Of a stretch of DNA of 64,000 nt, positions 1 to 10,990 are shown one piece after another (within the stretch, counting starts at the first letter, position 1; every line of letters starts with the position of its first letter). The notes beneath the pieces were generated by a model, which saw only the letters and a list, made by a program, of their open reading frames with translations, searched no databases and was not told where the DNA came from. Where the stretch lies: NCBI GenBank assembly GCA_029641185.1, contig JAPWGK010000007.1, positions 372,001-436,000 of the forward strand, given 5' to 3'. Position numbers and translations under genes: made by a program. Source of the DNA: Pseudofabraea citricarpa. Taxonomy: Eukaryota; Ascomycota; Leotiomycetes; Helotiales; Dermateaceae.

Positions 1-56
1 CCACTCTCTCATCATCCGCCATTTCGACTCTCCCAGGGCTCTCAACCAATTCGACA

Positions 57-1652
57 ATGCTTTTCCCCAAGTTTCTTCCAGTTTTTCTTGCCCTGAATGC
101 AGTAGTTCAGGGCGCAGCTTTGGAGCCAAGAGCTACTCCTGCTCCAACATGCGCTGCTTCTTGCATGTAAGTGATGCTATACTTGATTCCCAACTTCAAA
201 TAATATCTACTGACCTCCCTTAGTAAGACTTTAATTTCAACTTCTCCTCCAAGGACTTTGACAGTCCGGGGATCGACTGTCACAAGGTCCTTCACAGCTC
301 CTGGAAGGACTATTACATTGCCTGGGTCAGTAACGACAAGACTTTCGACCAGATTTTCCACTCTCAATCCTAGGACTATCACGCTCACCCCACCTGCTCG
401 CATTTCAACTGTAACTTCAAGACTTCCCGGGGTCACAATCACAAGAGTATCAGTTATAACTTCAAGACTGGCTGGGGCAACAACCACAAGAGTATCAGTT
501 ATAACTTCAAGACTTCCCGGGGCCACAATCACAAGAGTATCAGTTATAACTTCAAGACTTGCTGGAGCCACCATCACTAGAATATCAACTCTACCCGTGC
601 AAACTCGCACGATATCGCAAGGATTCACTGTAACTAGAGTCTCGATTCAGCCCGGATCTGTCATCACACGTATTCAAACTGTTTTCAGCACGATAAATTC
701 CAGATCTCCAATTTCGACTATTACGAGGGTTTCTATTCAGCCAGGTCCTACTATCACGCGCATTCAAACCATTCTAAGCACAGTTTCTCCTAGAGCCCCA
801 GTTACCATCACAAGGGTCTCTCTTCAGCCCGGCCCTACTATCACGCGTATTCAGACTTTCCTAACCACAATTACTGCCTCAGGAGTAGGCGGCGTCCGCA
901 CTCTGTACAGCACAATCGTTTCAAACAGGCCAGCTTCTACACTGACAGTAGCTGGACCAGGTCTCACTTCTTTGATCACCACAAGAATTCCTGGACCCAC
1001 GTTAATTTCAACTCTTACGCAAATTTCGACTCTCATACGGCCTGGTTCAATTAGCACAATAACGCAGGCCGGTTCAATTAGTACAGTTACGCAGGCTGCG
1101 GCTACACTGACTCAGTTTTCCACAATTGTTCAAGTTTCCACCTTCAGTGTAACCGGATCTGGATTTACTATTACTGAGACTTCATCCGCAGAACCAGTTA
1201 CAGTCACTGAAACTTCAGAAGCAGAGCCAGTCACCATCACAGAGACTTCGGCTGGAGAAGCAACCACAGTAACAGAGACATCTACCATTTCAGGAGAAGC
1301 CGGGGGCTTTGTGACAATCATCTCTACCTTGGAACCAGTCATTCAAACTTTCATTGAAACCATCACGTCTCTTTCAACACTCCCTCCCATTACACTCGAC
1401 CCCCTTACAGTCAGTCTTGTCTCGACTCTCCAGCTACCACCAGTTACTCTCGATCGAACGGTCACTTTGCCAGCAGTCACTCTTCCTGGCGCCAGCATTA
1501 CAATCAGTGCCGTCTCCACTCTCTCACTCCCAGCCCTTACGGTAACTTCTTTTCTACCAGCAGTTACTTCGACTATCAGAGTAACAGCCCCAGCTGTGAC
1601 ATTGACGTCAATTGTCACTTTGCCACCAGTCACAGTCAGACTACCCATCTAA
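57..1652 (+). CDS. Secreted Thr/Ser-rich repeat protein
   Basis: Two exons (57-166, 224-1652) joined by a GTAAGT...CCCTTAG intron give about 512 residues. The start is the ATG at 57, followed by a hydrophobic signal peptide (MLFPKFLPVFLALNAVVQGA) and a short Cys-containing segment. The rest is almost wholly Thr, Ser, Val, Ile, Pro and Arg in tandem families: first a 15-residue unit around ITSRLPGATITRVSV (about four copies), then units around QPGPTITRIQT, then short ETS-AEPVTVT units, then a TLPPVTL-rich end. The composition suggests an extracellular, probably O-glycosylated, wall or surface protein. I see no clear C-terminal GPI signal, because the chain ends VRLPI. No enzyme domain is recognisable. 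The product class is inferred from composition and signal peptide only; exon structure is well supported by phase. Confidence 0.8.
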
Positions 1653-3842
1653 ATCAGGAATTTAGAATAAAATCAAGCGCGTTTGCTTTTTTACTTTTAG
1701 CACTAATAATTTTGAGAGGTGGAAATAATATACAACTTAGTAGCAAGAAGGAATGTAATCAGATAATCACACAATAGCCTTACTATGGCCACTTAATAAA
1801 ACATTCTTCATTGAAATTTCAATGGATATCACACGATATGTCAAAAGCGTGAAATGCCATTGTGAATGTTATAAAAATGGGTTTTTTATCACTCGAGGTT
1901 GATATAATTTCCTGCTAAATAATTCTAACCCTAGATGGAAAGTAGATTTATAAGCTTTTTGTGTGGTAAGCGACGAAACTGCACCGGTGCGAAACTGCTG
2001 CATGATGTTCTGCTATTGTGGCAAGTCCTGGCTAAGACCTGGAATTCATACAATAATAATATTCTATTATAATAAAATAGAAGCAATCTATACTTATCTA
2101 CTATTTAGCATTTTGTATGGAACCACTTCGCAGGCTTGGCCAAGGCTTTATTACACTCATCTTGCTTTGTTGCGAGATAAGCGGTCTTGTACAAGTCATT
2201 GTTGCACTTGCTCTGCTTGTGTAAGGCAACAGTCTGAGCAACCTCAGTGGACCCGGATGTGTTAGGCAAGACTTAAGTACCTATGTAAGCATGTAGAAAC
2301 AGATCGGCGTAACTTAGTCCCGAACTTGTTTATGATTGTCATCGAAGGAGGCAAATAGTATGATGGTGTAGATATGAATACGCTTTTCCTCTCTCCAATG
2401 TATAAATCATTTGACTCAGGCTCGGATGTTGTTAAGTAGCTTTGTGTCGAAATGGTGATGCAGTTGTTCTTGTTGTCAGATAGTTTGATGTTGTCATGTT
2501 CTCATGTATGATTATACAAAGATCCAGTTTCTTACTTTTGTAATCAGTTGTGACATTTACTTGCTTGTTTCGGTGAAATTATAGTAAGAGGCCGCAAAGA
2601 AATTATTCCATTTCACTGCCCAGCAAATTTCATTCTAGAACAACGATATGTTTTTAAATAATTATAAATTGTTTAATAATTTCTATATTATAACAATTAA
2701 AGCAGCAGAGATGCACGAGATTGACTCAAACAGCTTTCTGAAAGCATTTGTTTGTCAATATTTAGTTCCAATAACACAAACCACATGTGAACCGTTATTG
2801 TAATTCCTCATCACTCACACAAAATCCCATTTATTAGAGGTGGAGATGATGTTACATGCTCCAGTGTGGCGTTTGATAAGGCTGTAAGATTCCGCTTGGC
2901 CGAAGATGTGGCCATGCAACTGATCACAAATTCTCAAAGTTAGCTTCGATCTATTGGTAAGGCTTTAAATATGAAGTAGCTACTGCAATCCGTCCTAATC
3001 TGAGAGTTGACTTGAAACCTCAACGCCTTCAAAAGCAAACCTCAACTTATCATGGTCTCCACGAGCTTGTGTGACTCAACAAGGTGACCCTGTACGCAAC
3101 TAGAATTACACGTCGCTTGCAGTCTGCACTTTGCCACACAAATTCAAGGAGGAGCCATACAAATTCTGAGAAAACGCCGCCGAAACATCCCACCTGTCAA
3201 ATAGGCATCGGATCCGAAGCCACACATGACCACGCCCCTATCGCTTGATGGAAAAGATATCGAATCTTTTCGACACGACTTTCTGATGGTGTGCATATGC
3301 AAATATGCGAAAGCGGGAACAAGACGTATTCATATCTTGAAGAGCGCGTGGTCATTAATTTAACCTGCACGCGATGATTTGCGGAAGAAGAAATGCATAA
3401 TTAATCCGTGACTCGGGGGAGCGCCACATAATGATGGGGAAGTTGGGGAAGAGGGGCCGCGTATGTAGCACCTCTTCGGATTGGAGGATGCGGCCCGAGG
3501 ACAGGGTTCAGAATAATCAAGAGTTGGCTTTTCTGGGACCCGGTGGCCAAGCAGAGCCAGACATGCTTAATCAATTGAAGATTTTCAGCCCGTACTAATG
3601 CGTGGTGAACCTTGAATGTACATTTGGTTGGCGGTTAGAGGCTGGGGTAAGACAGCCTTGCAAAGCTTGCGAAGCAGAGACCCATGATAAAATGGATCCA
3701 TTTCTCCGCTCTTTTCAAACCCAGCTCCATTGTTTTCTTTCGTTTGAGCAGATTGAGTTTTACGATCTTCAACAACCAGGCAGTAGCTTGAATAGTTTAA
3801 ATCAGTTCATCTGGGAGAGTGCTCAGTCAAAATCACGTCAAA
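1653..3842. other. Gene-free AT-rich intergenic region
   Basis: About 2.2 kb between the repeat protein and the transporter. I see only short chance open frames, AT-rich patches and no recognisable RNA gene. The right end serves as promoter for the transporter. Confidence 0.5.
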
Positions 3843-5688
3843 ATGCCGACCCATTCAAGAGTCTACAACTGGTGAGCACTTCCAGAATAACTTCCTGTGT
3901 GAGATGTGATTTTGAAGCTGATATTATTTCAGGTACATCGGGCTTCTAGCAGCAGGATGCATGGTTTTATACGGCTATGATGCTTCAGTCTTCAATGCCG
4001 TTCAGGTCAACAAGCACTGGCTTGCCTGGTTCAACCATCCGGTATGGTGGCCAATTCTTTAAAATGGTGTTGAATTACTGACAAATGATAGGAAGGACAA
4101 CTTCTAGGTCTCATCAATACAACATACTCGATTGGTGCCATTATAGCTGGTTGGTTCCTTGGTGGTCCAATCGTACGTGAATATTGACAAGTCTTCTAAT
4201 CAACAAATGACTTACGATCCCACAGGCAGATTTCCTCGGTCGAAGAGCCGGCATGGGAATTGGATGTTTTATCACTATCATTGCTACATTTGTTCAAGCA
4301 TTTGCACCTCGCCATCAAGTTGGCGTGTTTATTTTTGGGCGTGTTCTCATCGGTCTCGGCCAGGGTATTGCTCTCAGTAAGTCACACATAACTCGAAGTA
4401 CATTGCATAAGCTAAGAATTTCAAGCCGCTGGTCCTGTGTATATCGGCGAGATGACACCACCACAAATCCGAGGAAAGGTGATGTCCTTCTGGCAACTCT
4501 TCTGGTCCGTGGGATCATTTATCGCATACTGGGTGAATTTTGGATGCTCTAAACACAAGGAAAGACTCGGAGAATGGGATTGGCGAATGGTAGTTATATT
4601 TCAAATGTTGGTGCCAATTATCATTATTTGCCAGCTACCGTTCGTCCCCGAGAGCCCTCGTTGGTATATTCAGAAAGGCGACCACGTCGAGAAGGCTCGT
4701 GCTTCATTGCGAAGAGTAAGAGATACAGAACAAGAAGTCGAGGACGAGCTTTTGGCAATCCGTGAAGCCATTGCCTTCGAGAAGGAAGCGATTTCTGGTT
4801 CTTATTCTGGACTCTGGAAAGACCCTTCAGTCCGCAAGCGACTTCTCCTCGCTTTCGTGATCAACATTGGCCAGCAACTCTCTGGACAAGGAACACTTAA
4901 TACATACTCGTCGACAATCTACAAAAAGGTCTGGACAAACGTCGACCAGATCAATCTCATCAATGCCTTGAACGCTACTTGTGGAATATTGTTCACTCTC
5001 AATGCCGTATGGACAGTTGATCGCTTTGGAAGAAAATTCCTTCTTATAGTTGGTGCGATCGGAATGGCAGTATGTATGCTTATCGTTCCTATTATCGGCG
5101 GAGCCACACCCACTACTGCGGCAGGAGGAAAAACAGAACCCGTTGGAATTGCTATCGTCTTCATGTTGTTCTTGTTTATCTTCTTCTACAAACCATCATG
5201 GGGAGCGACGGTATGGATTTGGACTTCCGAGATTTTCTCGATGAATGTTCGAACACAAGCCGTTGGTATGTGTTCACAGATGCAAAATGTTGCTCAGTGT
5301 ATCTTTAACCAGTTTTTCCCCACTTTCTTCAAGAACTGCGGATTGTAAGTTTCACCCTTGTCCTTATAAACCTTTCTGCATCGGTATCCCCAAGTTCACC
5401 ACTGACATTATGTTTAGGAAAGCATTCTATTTTTTCATGTCTACCAATATATGTCTAGCGATCTTCGTCTACTTCCTCATTCCCGAGACCAAACAAGTTG
5501 CTCTCGAAGAGATCGATGTGCTTTTCGGTGGTGCCAATCATCAAGAGAAAGGTGGCAATCTTCTACATGTTGAGGACCCTCATCACGCTCATGTTGGTGT
5601 CGATAATATCAACATGGACAAGATTGCTCCTATTTCTCGCCATGAAGAGGTCGAGGGAACGACACCACGACCAGAAATTAAGATATAA
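3843..5688 (+). CDS. MFS sugar transporter (lactose permease-like)
   Basis: Six exons (3843-3871, 3933-4041, 4092-4172, 4226-4376, 4426-5344, 5418-5688) encode 519 residues, a normal length for the sugar porter family of the major facilitator superfamily. It should move a hexose or disaccharide across the plasma membrane with protons. Family signatures are visible: RVYNWYIG then LYGYDASVFNAVQ in helix 1, ADFLGRRAG between helices 2 and 3, PVYIGEMTPPQIRGK, PESPRWYIQKG before the central loop, NIGQQLSGQGTLNTYSSTIY in helix 7, DRFGRKFLL, and PETKQVALEEIDVLF at the end. The tail is hydrophilic and His/Glu rich. The ATG at 3843 was chosen because it places the conserved RVYNWY motif directly at the N-terminus. 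The substrate cannot be told from sequence; lactose permease-like sequences in fungi often carry other sugars. Confidence 0.9.
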
Positions 5689-6345
5689 TTGAGTTTTTAT
5701 GCTTTCGAACAACGAAATGATCCATTATCTTTCTTTCCATCATGTAATGATACGAAATACCAAGTAGAAATTGGTTATCTGGAAATGATATTTGCTATAT
5801 ATATACCATATTCAATCACTTATACCAGGCTTCATTGATGCAAGACTTGTTTTGCCACTTTATCATGCACCATTTTTTCACAACGTTGAGAGAATTTGTT
5901 GAATTCGCATAAACCTTGATGGAAACTAAAATACAAATAGTTCCATTCAATTGAATACCTCTAACCCGTGGAAACTAAGGGGAAGAGAGATATGAAAAAG
6001 AGCCCATAGAAGATAAAAGATCATCAAATTCTTGTAGACCAAGCCAAAATATATCTCTCCCTTCAATATGGAAAAAATGTAATCTAGTGGAGGACTTTTA
6101 GGATTGGTTCAGGTGAAAAGGGTCTTTCACCACCAAAATAATAAACAAAATAAAATCTACATATCCATAATACCTCCCAGAGGCAAAATAGATCCCAGGT
6201 AGGTTGTTTCTCCAGATTGAATTCCTTCTGTAACGCCAAATAGAATTAGAATTTGGATGCAAGATCCCAAGTAAAATACCCGCCGAAGAAAAGCCCCCTT
6301 TACACCACAAAGTCGATACAAAAGAAATTGAGACTAAACAGCAAG
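5689..6345. other. Convergent 3' intergenic region
   Basis: Lies between the 3' ends of the transporter and the disrupted SAT4-like gene. It is AT-rich and I see no gene in it. Confidence 0.4.
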
Positions 6346-7624
6346 CTATCCGACCGTGGATCTATAAGTAGATTCAACGCCAAAGGGACTTATATGATTA
6401 GAACGTAATAACCTTTGTGCCTCGATATCAACTGCCTCACTTTTGACATCAACATAACTGTGAACAACAATAGACCTGACACCAGATCCAGGGGAATGGA
6501 TTTCAGGCTTGGGAGAGTGCCCAATAAGCACGTTTTCGGTGCTCTCTAAATAAATTCCCGAAATGCTACTAGGATTCTCTAACTTTGTCCTCGCACTTGA
6601 AGGCACTCTGTCACTCAACTGCATAGCATCCTTACTGTAAGCATGATTGAGCACTCTATCTGGATTATGCATGTTCCAGAATCTGCGTGTGAATATTAGG
6701 CGGATCATCGTTGATTGGCCAATACATATTGCGACTACAACCTCCCGGCATAACCATATGGCCGCTGCTCTTGCCGTTTGCTCCTATAGATTTACATTAG
6801 ACATCTTTCAGTTTGAGCCAGGGCAATTCTCTTACTAAGCTAGTAAACACAACCCGAAGAATAGCTACTGTAATGACAAAGATTCCGGCACCAAACAAAA
6901 TATAGAGACATATCTTGCGACCGATAGTTGCTCTAATAGATAAAATGACCTGTTGGGTTTGTAAGTAAGATGGTATGATTTGGAAGCTCGTAATCTAATT
7001 ACCGGAGCAGGAAGTATCATGATAGCTACATCCGTTACTACGTTCGGAACCAGAACAACGAGAAAGAAAACTGGACTCTCCGGAGTACATCGTTCTTTCA
7101 AGTGGGTTAGCATTTTGCTACAAAAGAGAGTAAATACTACTTACTGTCTGGGCCAAAGCTACAAACAGTAGAAAGTACGATAAGAATTGCGACACCGCTA
7201 CAGCCTACCATAACCATAATAGGCATAATATACCTTTCAACTCCTAACCCAAAAACCAATCTCTAGTAGAAAAACAGCATGTTCATTTTCAACGTCCATA
7301 TAAGAACAATATAGGAATACCACCCAACTAGAGGCAGGAGGTTTGCTTGAGGGTGTTGCGGGCCAAAAGCAAAAGGTTTGGAGTTCCCAGCTATATATGC
7401 TACTACAGTCGTGGCTGCAAAGGCTACCTGGTGTATGCGTTAGTTTTAACAGAGATAGTTCTTTTAAGCAAAATAATATTCACCCAAACCAGGATAACAA
7501 GATAATCATAGGCTTTCCAGTTTCTAATACCTTCTACCTTCCATCGCGAAAATATACGAAGCATTATAGCCACAGAACCGATACCGAACAGAAGCCATGT
7601 TTCGATCAGGATGACTGGGATCAT
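6346..7624 (-). pseudogene. SAT4/PTH11-like rhodopsin-domain protein, stop codon in exon 2
   Basis: Five exons on the minus strand (7624-7484, 7427-7145, 7094-7003, 6949-6836, 6783-6346) join in a consistent frame over 356 codons. They spell the fungal rhodopsin-domain (SAT4) family of seven-helix membrane proteins: GIGSVAIMLRIFSRWK in helix 1, WKAYDYLVILVW, GWYSYIVLIWTLKMNMLFFY, RCTPESPVFFLVVLVPNVVT, DVAIMILPAPV, and EQTARAAAIWLCREVVVAI before a polar tail. The chain is cut by one TAG at 7263-7265, codon 102, just after LFFY, where family members usually have a Gln or another residue before RL. All four introns keep GT-AG ends, and intron 3 has a TGCTAAC branch site. CAG to TAG is a C-to-T change. 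Nothing else is broken, so this is either a recent pseudogene, a readthrough case or a sequencing error. Confidence 0.75.
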
Positions 7625-9620
7625 AACGACAAACAGTTGTATCAAAACTCATCAGTATATGAAGTCAAGATAATAGAAGAACATATAAAATAGCTGTGAT
7701 ATATAAAGAAATAACGACAAAAAAAGTATCTCTCCCTGTATATAGATGATAAGTCCCCTCCGTCTCTCACGAGTTCAAAGGCGCTGCTCAGCCTGGAAGC
7801 CATCTAAGCCTTTGGAAAACTACGGCACGCCCTTCGGCCCCTAGGTAGTGTTTCTGTCGGCCCTAAAGCCTTCTAGAGATCCCGACAAGTTCGGGTGCTG
7901 GCCATTCTAGTTGCTCTTTTCCGCCAAATTGGCAGTTCGCATATCTCAACCTGTCAACAATCGGTGTATGATGAACGAGACAGGTGGCGGCGACATTGTC
8001 AATGGTCTCTATGGGAGCGATGATGGTGGTGGCGGCCCTTTGATATATGTAGCCGGATTAGCTTAGCAATTCGGGTCATTCAATAGAATTCGCAGCCCAT
8101 CAGCAATACTTGGGAGATTTTATCAAGGTTTAGGCCCGTGGGTAGAATCATACTGCCCGCTTCCGGAGTTCATTAGTACCAATAAGTGCATACAATGCTA
8201 CCCAATTATAACTTTGCAAAATATCCTCCGACAATTTTAGCCAGGTAGGTAGGTACGGTAGCCCTACAAACTATCTTATTAGTATGAAGTTAATGCCTGA
8301 ACCTTCTTTCGAAGCTGTTTGATGAGGGATAAAACGCCGTACAAAAATGGTGTAAGATCTGGACTTCTGAGTCTTCAGCCATAAATCTAGATTTATGCTA
8401 ATCTATCAAAAGACAAGCTGCCCTCTAACGTTGAACTCAAATTATTTCACATGAGAGAAAAAAAGGAATTAAACGTTGCTTAGAAACCATGATCACTCAA
8501 CAAACTTGGTGGTAAGATTTACCATGGTGACTTTTGTCTGCTATTGAATTCAGAGAGCGGCAGTATGAGAAGAAATTAGTCTATGCAAATAAAATCCAAA
8601 AACAATTATTTCTTCATGTACGGAACTTGTGATGAATATGTGTTGAAGTTCTCAACTATACGGGTATTTGACCGGTGCTTAAAATCCATAAAGCCCTGAG
8701 TAAAGTCGTCTGGGGCTAGCTGTAGAACAACCGAGATCAAATCCGGAGCTACAAGACACGTGTCAGATCGAAATTTCGAATTTCTGTGTAACATGCTGAT
8801 ACTACATGCTCATCTGCTATCACTAGAATATCGAAATTTCAATCCTCGATCCAGATCCTCTTTGTCAATGCAGGCCCAATCGACGCTATTCGGCGAGGGC
8901 CGTCGGGGCCAATTTAGAGCCCGTGACGAAAACAGCAGATGATACTACCTAGAACTTTCTGAAGCGGGACCTTCCTCCGCCATCACCTCTATCTTCCCAC
9001 GCGTTATTTTATGTCAGCCATTTGGCTAGACGTTTGAACAAGCCCTCCGCCATGACTATACAATTTAAAGCCTAAGATATCGTCTCTACGATTCTTGCTA
9101 AAATGTGACTTGTGCCGCTCGATTGGAGTTGTATAAGCTCGGTCTAGCCACGACAGTGGCTTAAAAAGTACCCTTGCGAGTATGTCTCATTTAAGAATAG
9201 TGTGGATAAGCTTAAATCTATCACATTTATGTTTCAGTTCAGCTCATCCTCACACAAAAATTTGGACGCCTGATACAAATGACTTTGCTTTCACCACCTA
9301 AACCAGTACAATAGGACGTCTGCGATAAGATGGTAAGATGTCAATGATTAGGAGAATAATTAGAACTGTCGGTTGGAATATCAAGTACTTAATTGTTGCT
9401 AACTTTCGGATCTCAATTATAGCGATAAGAAATATATGCAATTACGAGGAAATTATATGCGAGAACAACTGGAAGTTTAAGGAAACACAACGCAGTTTCC
9501 GCTGCTACGCAATAAATTAAAATGCATACTGTGCGGCTTGACAAAAAGAAGACATCGAGCCAATAGGTAAATGCTGCCCCAACTAAAGCCTCGGCATCAG
9601 GATGGCAGCTACCAGCTGAT
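7625..9620. other. Gene-free region
   Basis: About 2 kb of mostly AT-rich DNA with a more GC-rich patch near 7760-8110. I see no coding frame with credible composition, no RNA gene and no clear repeat. Confidence 0.4.
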
Positions 9621-10886
9621 CTAGGTTAATGGGTTTGGGCATCCTAGATTCTTGAAAGAAGGATCGAGTTTGCTTGCTACAAACGCCAAAGCCTCGACAG
9701 TAGGTGTAATAATACCATTGAGCGAGGATGGTAACACAGAAGTGGTGAGCTGATAAAGCAAGCACAGAGTTTCCTTGGACCCTGGTTGAGCAATCAATCT
9801 TCCATCCTTGATCGATCCAAAGTTGATGAGATCAAATCCGCCATTGCCAGTAGAGCCACCGAAGAGGACAGGGTACTCGAGGTACTGAGCAAGGATCTCA
9901 GTTGCGACATCGATGGTTGTGTAAGGTGTGACACGATTAGTCCAATTGTCTGGGATTTTCTCGGCGTTATTAAATGAGTATGTTCCATCCGCGTTCTTCT
10001 GGGCACCGAAGAAGGATGATATGGTGTCGTAATCAGGTGTGTAACCTTTGGTTCCAGATGGCATAAGCTCGTACAAGAAAGATGCAGCACCGAAGAGCAG
10101 CAAACTCAGAGGCCCAAAAAAGAAATTTGGGTTATCTCTCAGCGATTGTTGGTATCTCTGGTAACGATAGAGTGCAAGGTTGTCTCTGTTGTACAGCCCT
10201 TTCGTTGTATCCGTCATCATACCAAAGAGGGTACCATTGAAGTTGAAGTTGTCACCTTTGCCAAGAAAGAAGTCATTTCTCGTAAGGGATGTATCAGATT
10301 CAAACTTGTTGTGTCCATCAAGGCCAGGCTGAGAGCCTGTGAGGGCTGGGAGGACCGAAGTTCGTGTGGTAGCATCACACCCGATCGATAGTCTTTGAGT
10401 GACAATGTCACCATCACTTGTTGTTAAACCTAATACTGCAAGTAGAACCGCAAGATCATGGCCGACATTGTATAGATTCTGCTGGGCGTCGACAAGTTCG
10501 TTGAACGTTGTAATACCATCGTGTGCCAGGAAGTTGTGGTTGGCTGCTGCATTTAGACCTGGGCATGGACCACGAATATCATTTGGACCCGGTGCTACAA
10601 ATTGATGAGCTGTATCGCCATCTGCTGGAACTTTGTATCCACCCCTTCCGTTGCCTGGCAAACCATTTTTCGCATTGTTGTAGGGATACTTTGCTGTCAC
10701 GCCAGGAGCCGGTACATGTGTTGGATTGAAGGGGCAAGTAGCAGCACCGCCTGGCTGGTTGCCACCGGGCTGTTGTCGTTTGGTATTTCGGAACAAAGCT
10801 GAGTCTACCCCTGGCATCTCAGAGACAAATGGAAATGCCGTTACAGCCTGGGCTGCCAAGGAAACAACAAGAAGATAATACTGCAT
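9621..10886 (-). CDS. Secreted heme-thiolate peroxidase / unspecific peroxygenase
   Basis: One uninterrupted exon of 421 residues with a signal peptide (MQYYLLVVSLAAQAVTA). The Peroxidase_2 (chloroperoxidase/peroxygenase) family is shown by the proximal motif RGPCPGLNAAANH, with Cys108 as expected heme ligand, and by FESDTSLTRNDFF, which matches the acidic motif and Arg (Glu196, Asp198, Arg203) of long-type peroxygenases. These enzymes use hydrogen peroxide to oxygenate or halogenate organic compounds outside the cell. Length fits the long form. The middle residue of the usual EGD motif is Ser here, a mild variation. Several N-x-T/S sites suggest glycosylation. A Gly/Gln/Pro-rich linker follows the signal peptide and may be a propeptide. 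Family assignment is secure; the substrate is unknown. Confidence 0.9.
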   Translation of the reverse strand: MQYYLLVVSLAAQAVTAFPFVSEMPGVDSALFRNTKRQQPGGNQPGGAATCPFNPTHVPAPGVTAKYPYNNAKNGLPGNGRGGYKVPADGDTAHQFVAPGPNDIRGPCPGLNAAANHNFLAHDGITTFNELVDAQQNLYNVGHDLAVLLAVLGLTTSDGDIVTQRLSIGCDATTRTSVLPALTGSQPGLDGHNKFESDTSLTRNDFFLGKGDNFNFNGTLFGMMTDTTKGLYNRDNLALYRYQRYQQSLRDNPNFFFGPLSLLLFGAASFLYELMPSGTKGYTPDYDTISSFFGAQKNADGTYSFNNAEKIPDNWTNRVTPYTTIDVATEILAQYLEYPVLFGGSTGNGGFDLINFGSIKDGRLIAQPGSKETLCLLYQLTTSVLPSSLNGIITPTVEALAFVASKLDPSFKNLGCPNPLT

Positions 10887-10982
10887 GTTTAAAGATCAAG
10901 GATTGGGAGCTATTGAGAAGACAGTGACTCTTATCAGTATTAATGTTTGTCCTAGAAGAAATTATCGAGATAACCCCTTCAG

Positions 10983-10990
10983 CTTATATA
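10983..10990 (-). promoter_or_regulatory. Possible TATA box of the peroxygenase gene
   Basis: The minus strand reads TATATAAG about 97 bases before the peroxygenase ATG, a typical place for a TATA element in fungal genes. Evidence is only motif and position. Confidence 0.35.

Noticed and set aside
107..1648. Several long open frames antisense to the Thr/Ser repeat gene
   Set aside because: They mirror the repeats of the plus-strand gene and have no signal peptide, motif or credible start.
7263..7322. Intron that would remove the TAG of the SAT4-like gene
   Set aside because: Splicing from the GT at about 7320 to the acceptor formed by the TAG itself creates a TGA at the junction and deletes a conserved helix.
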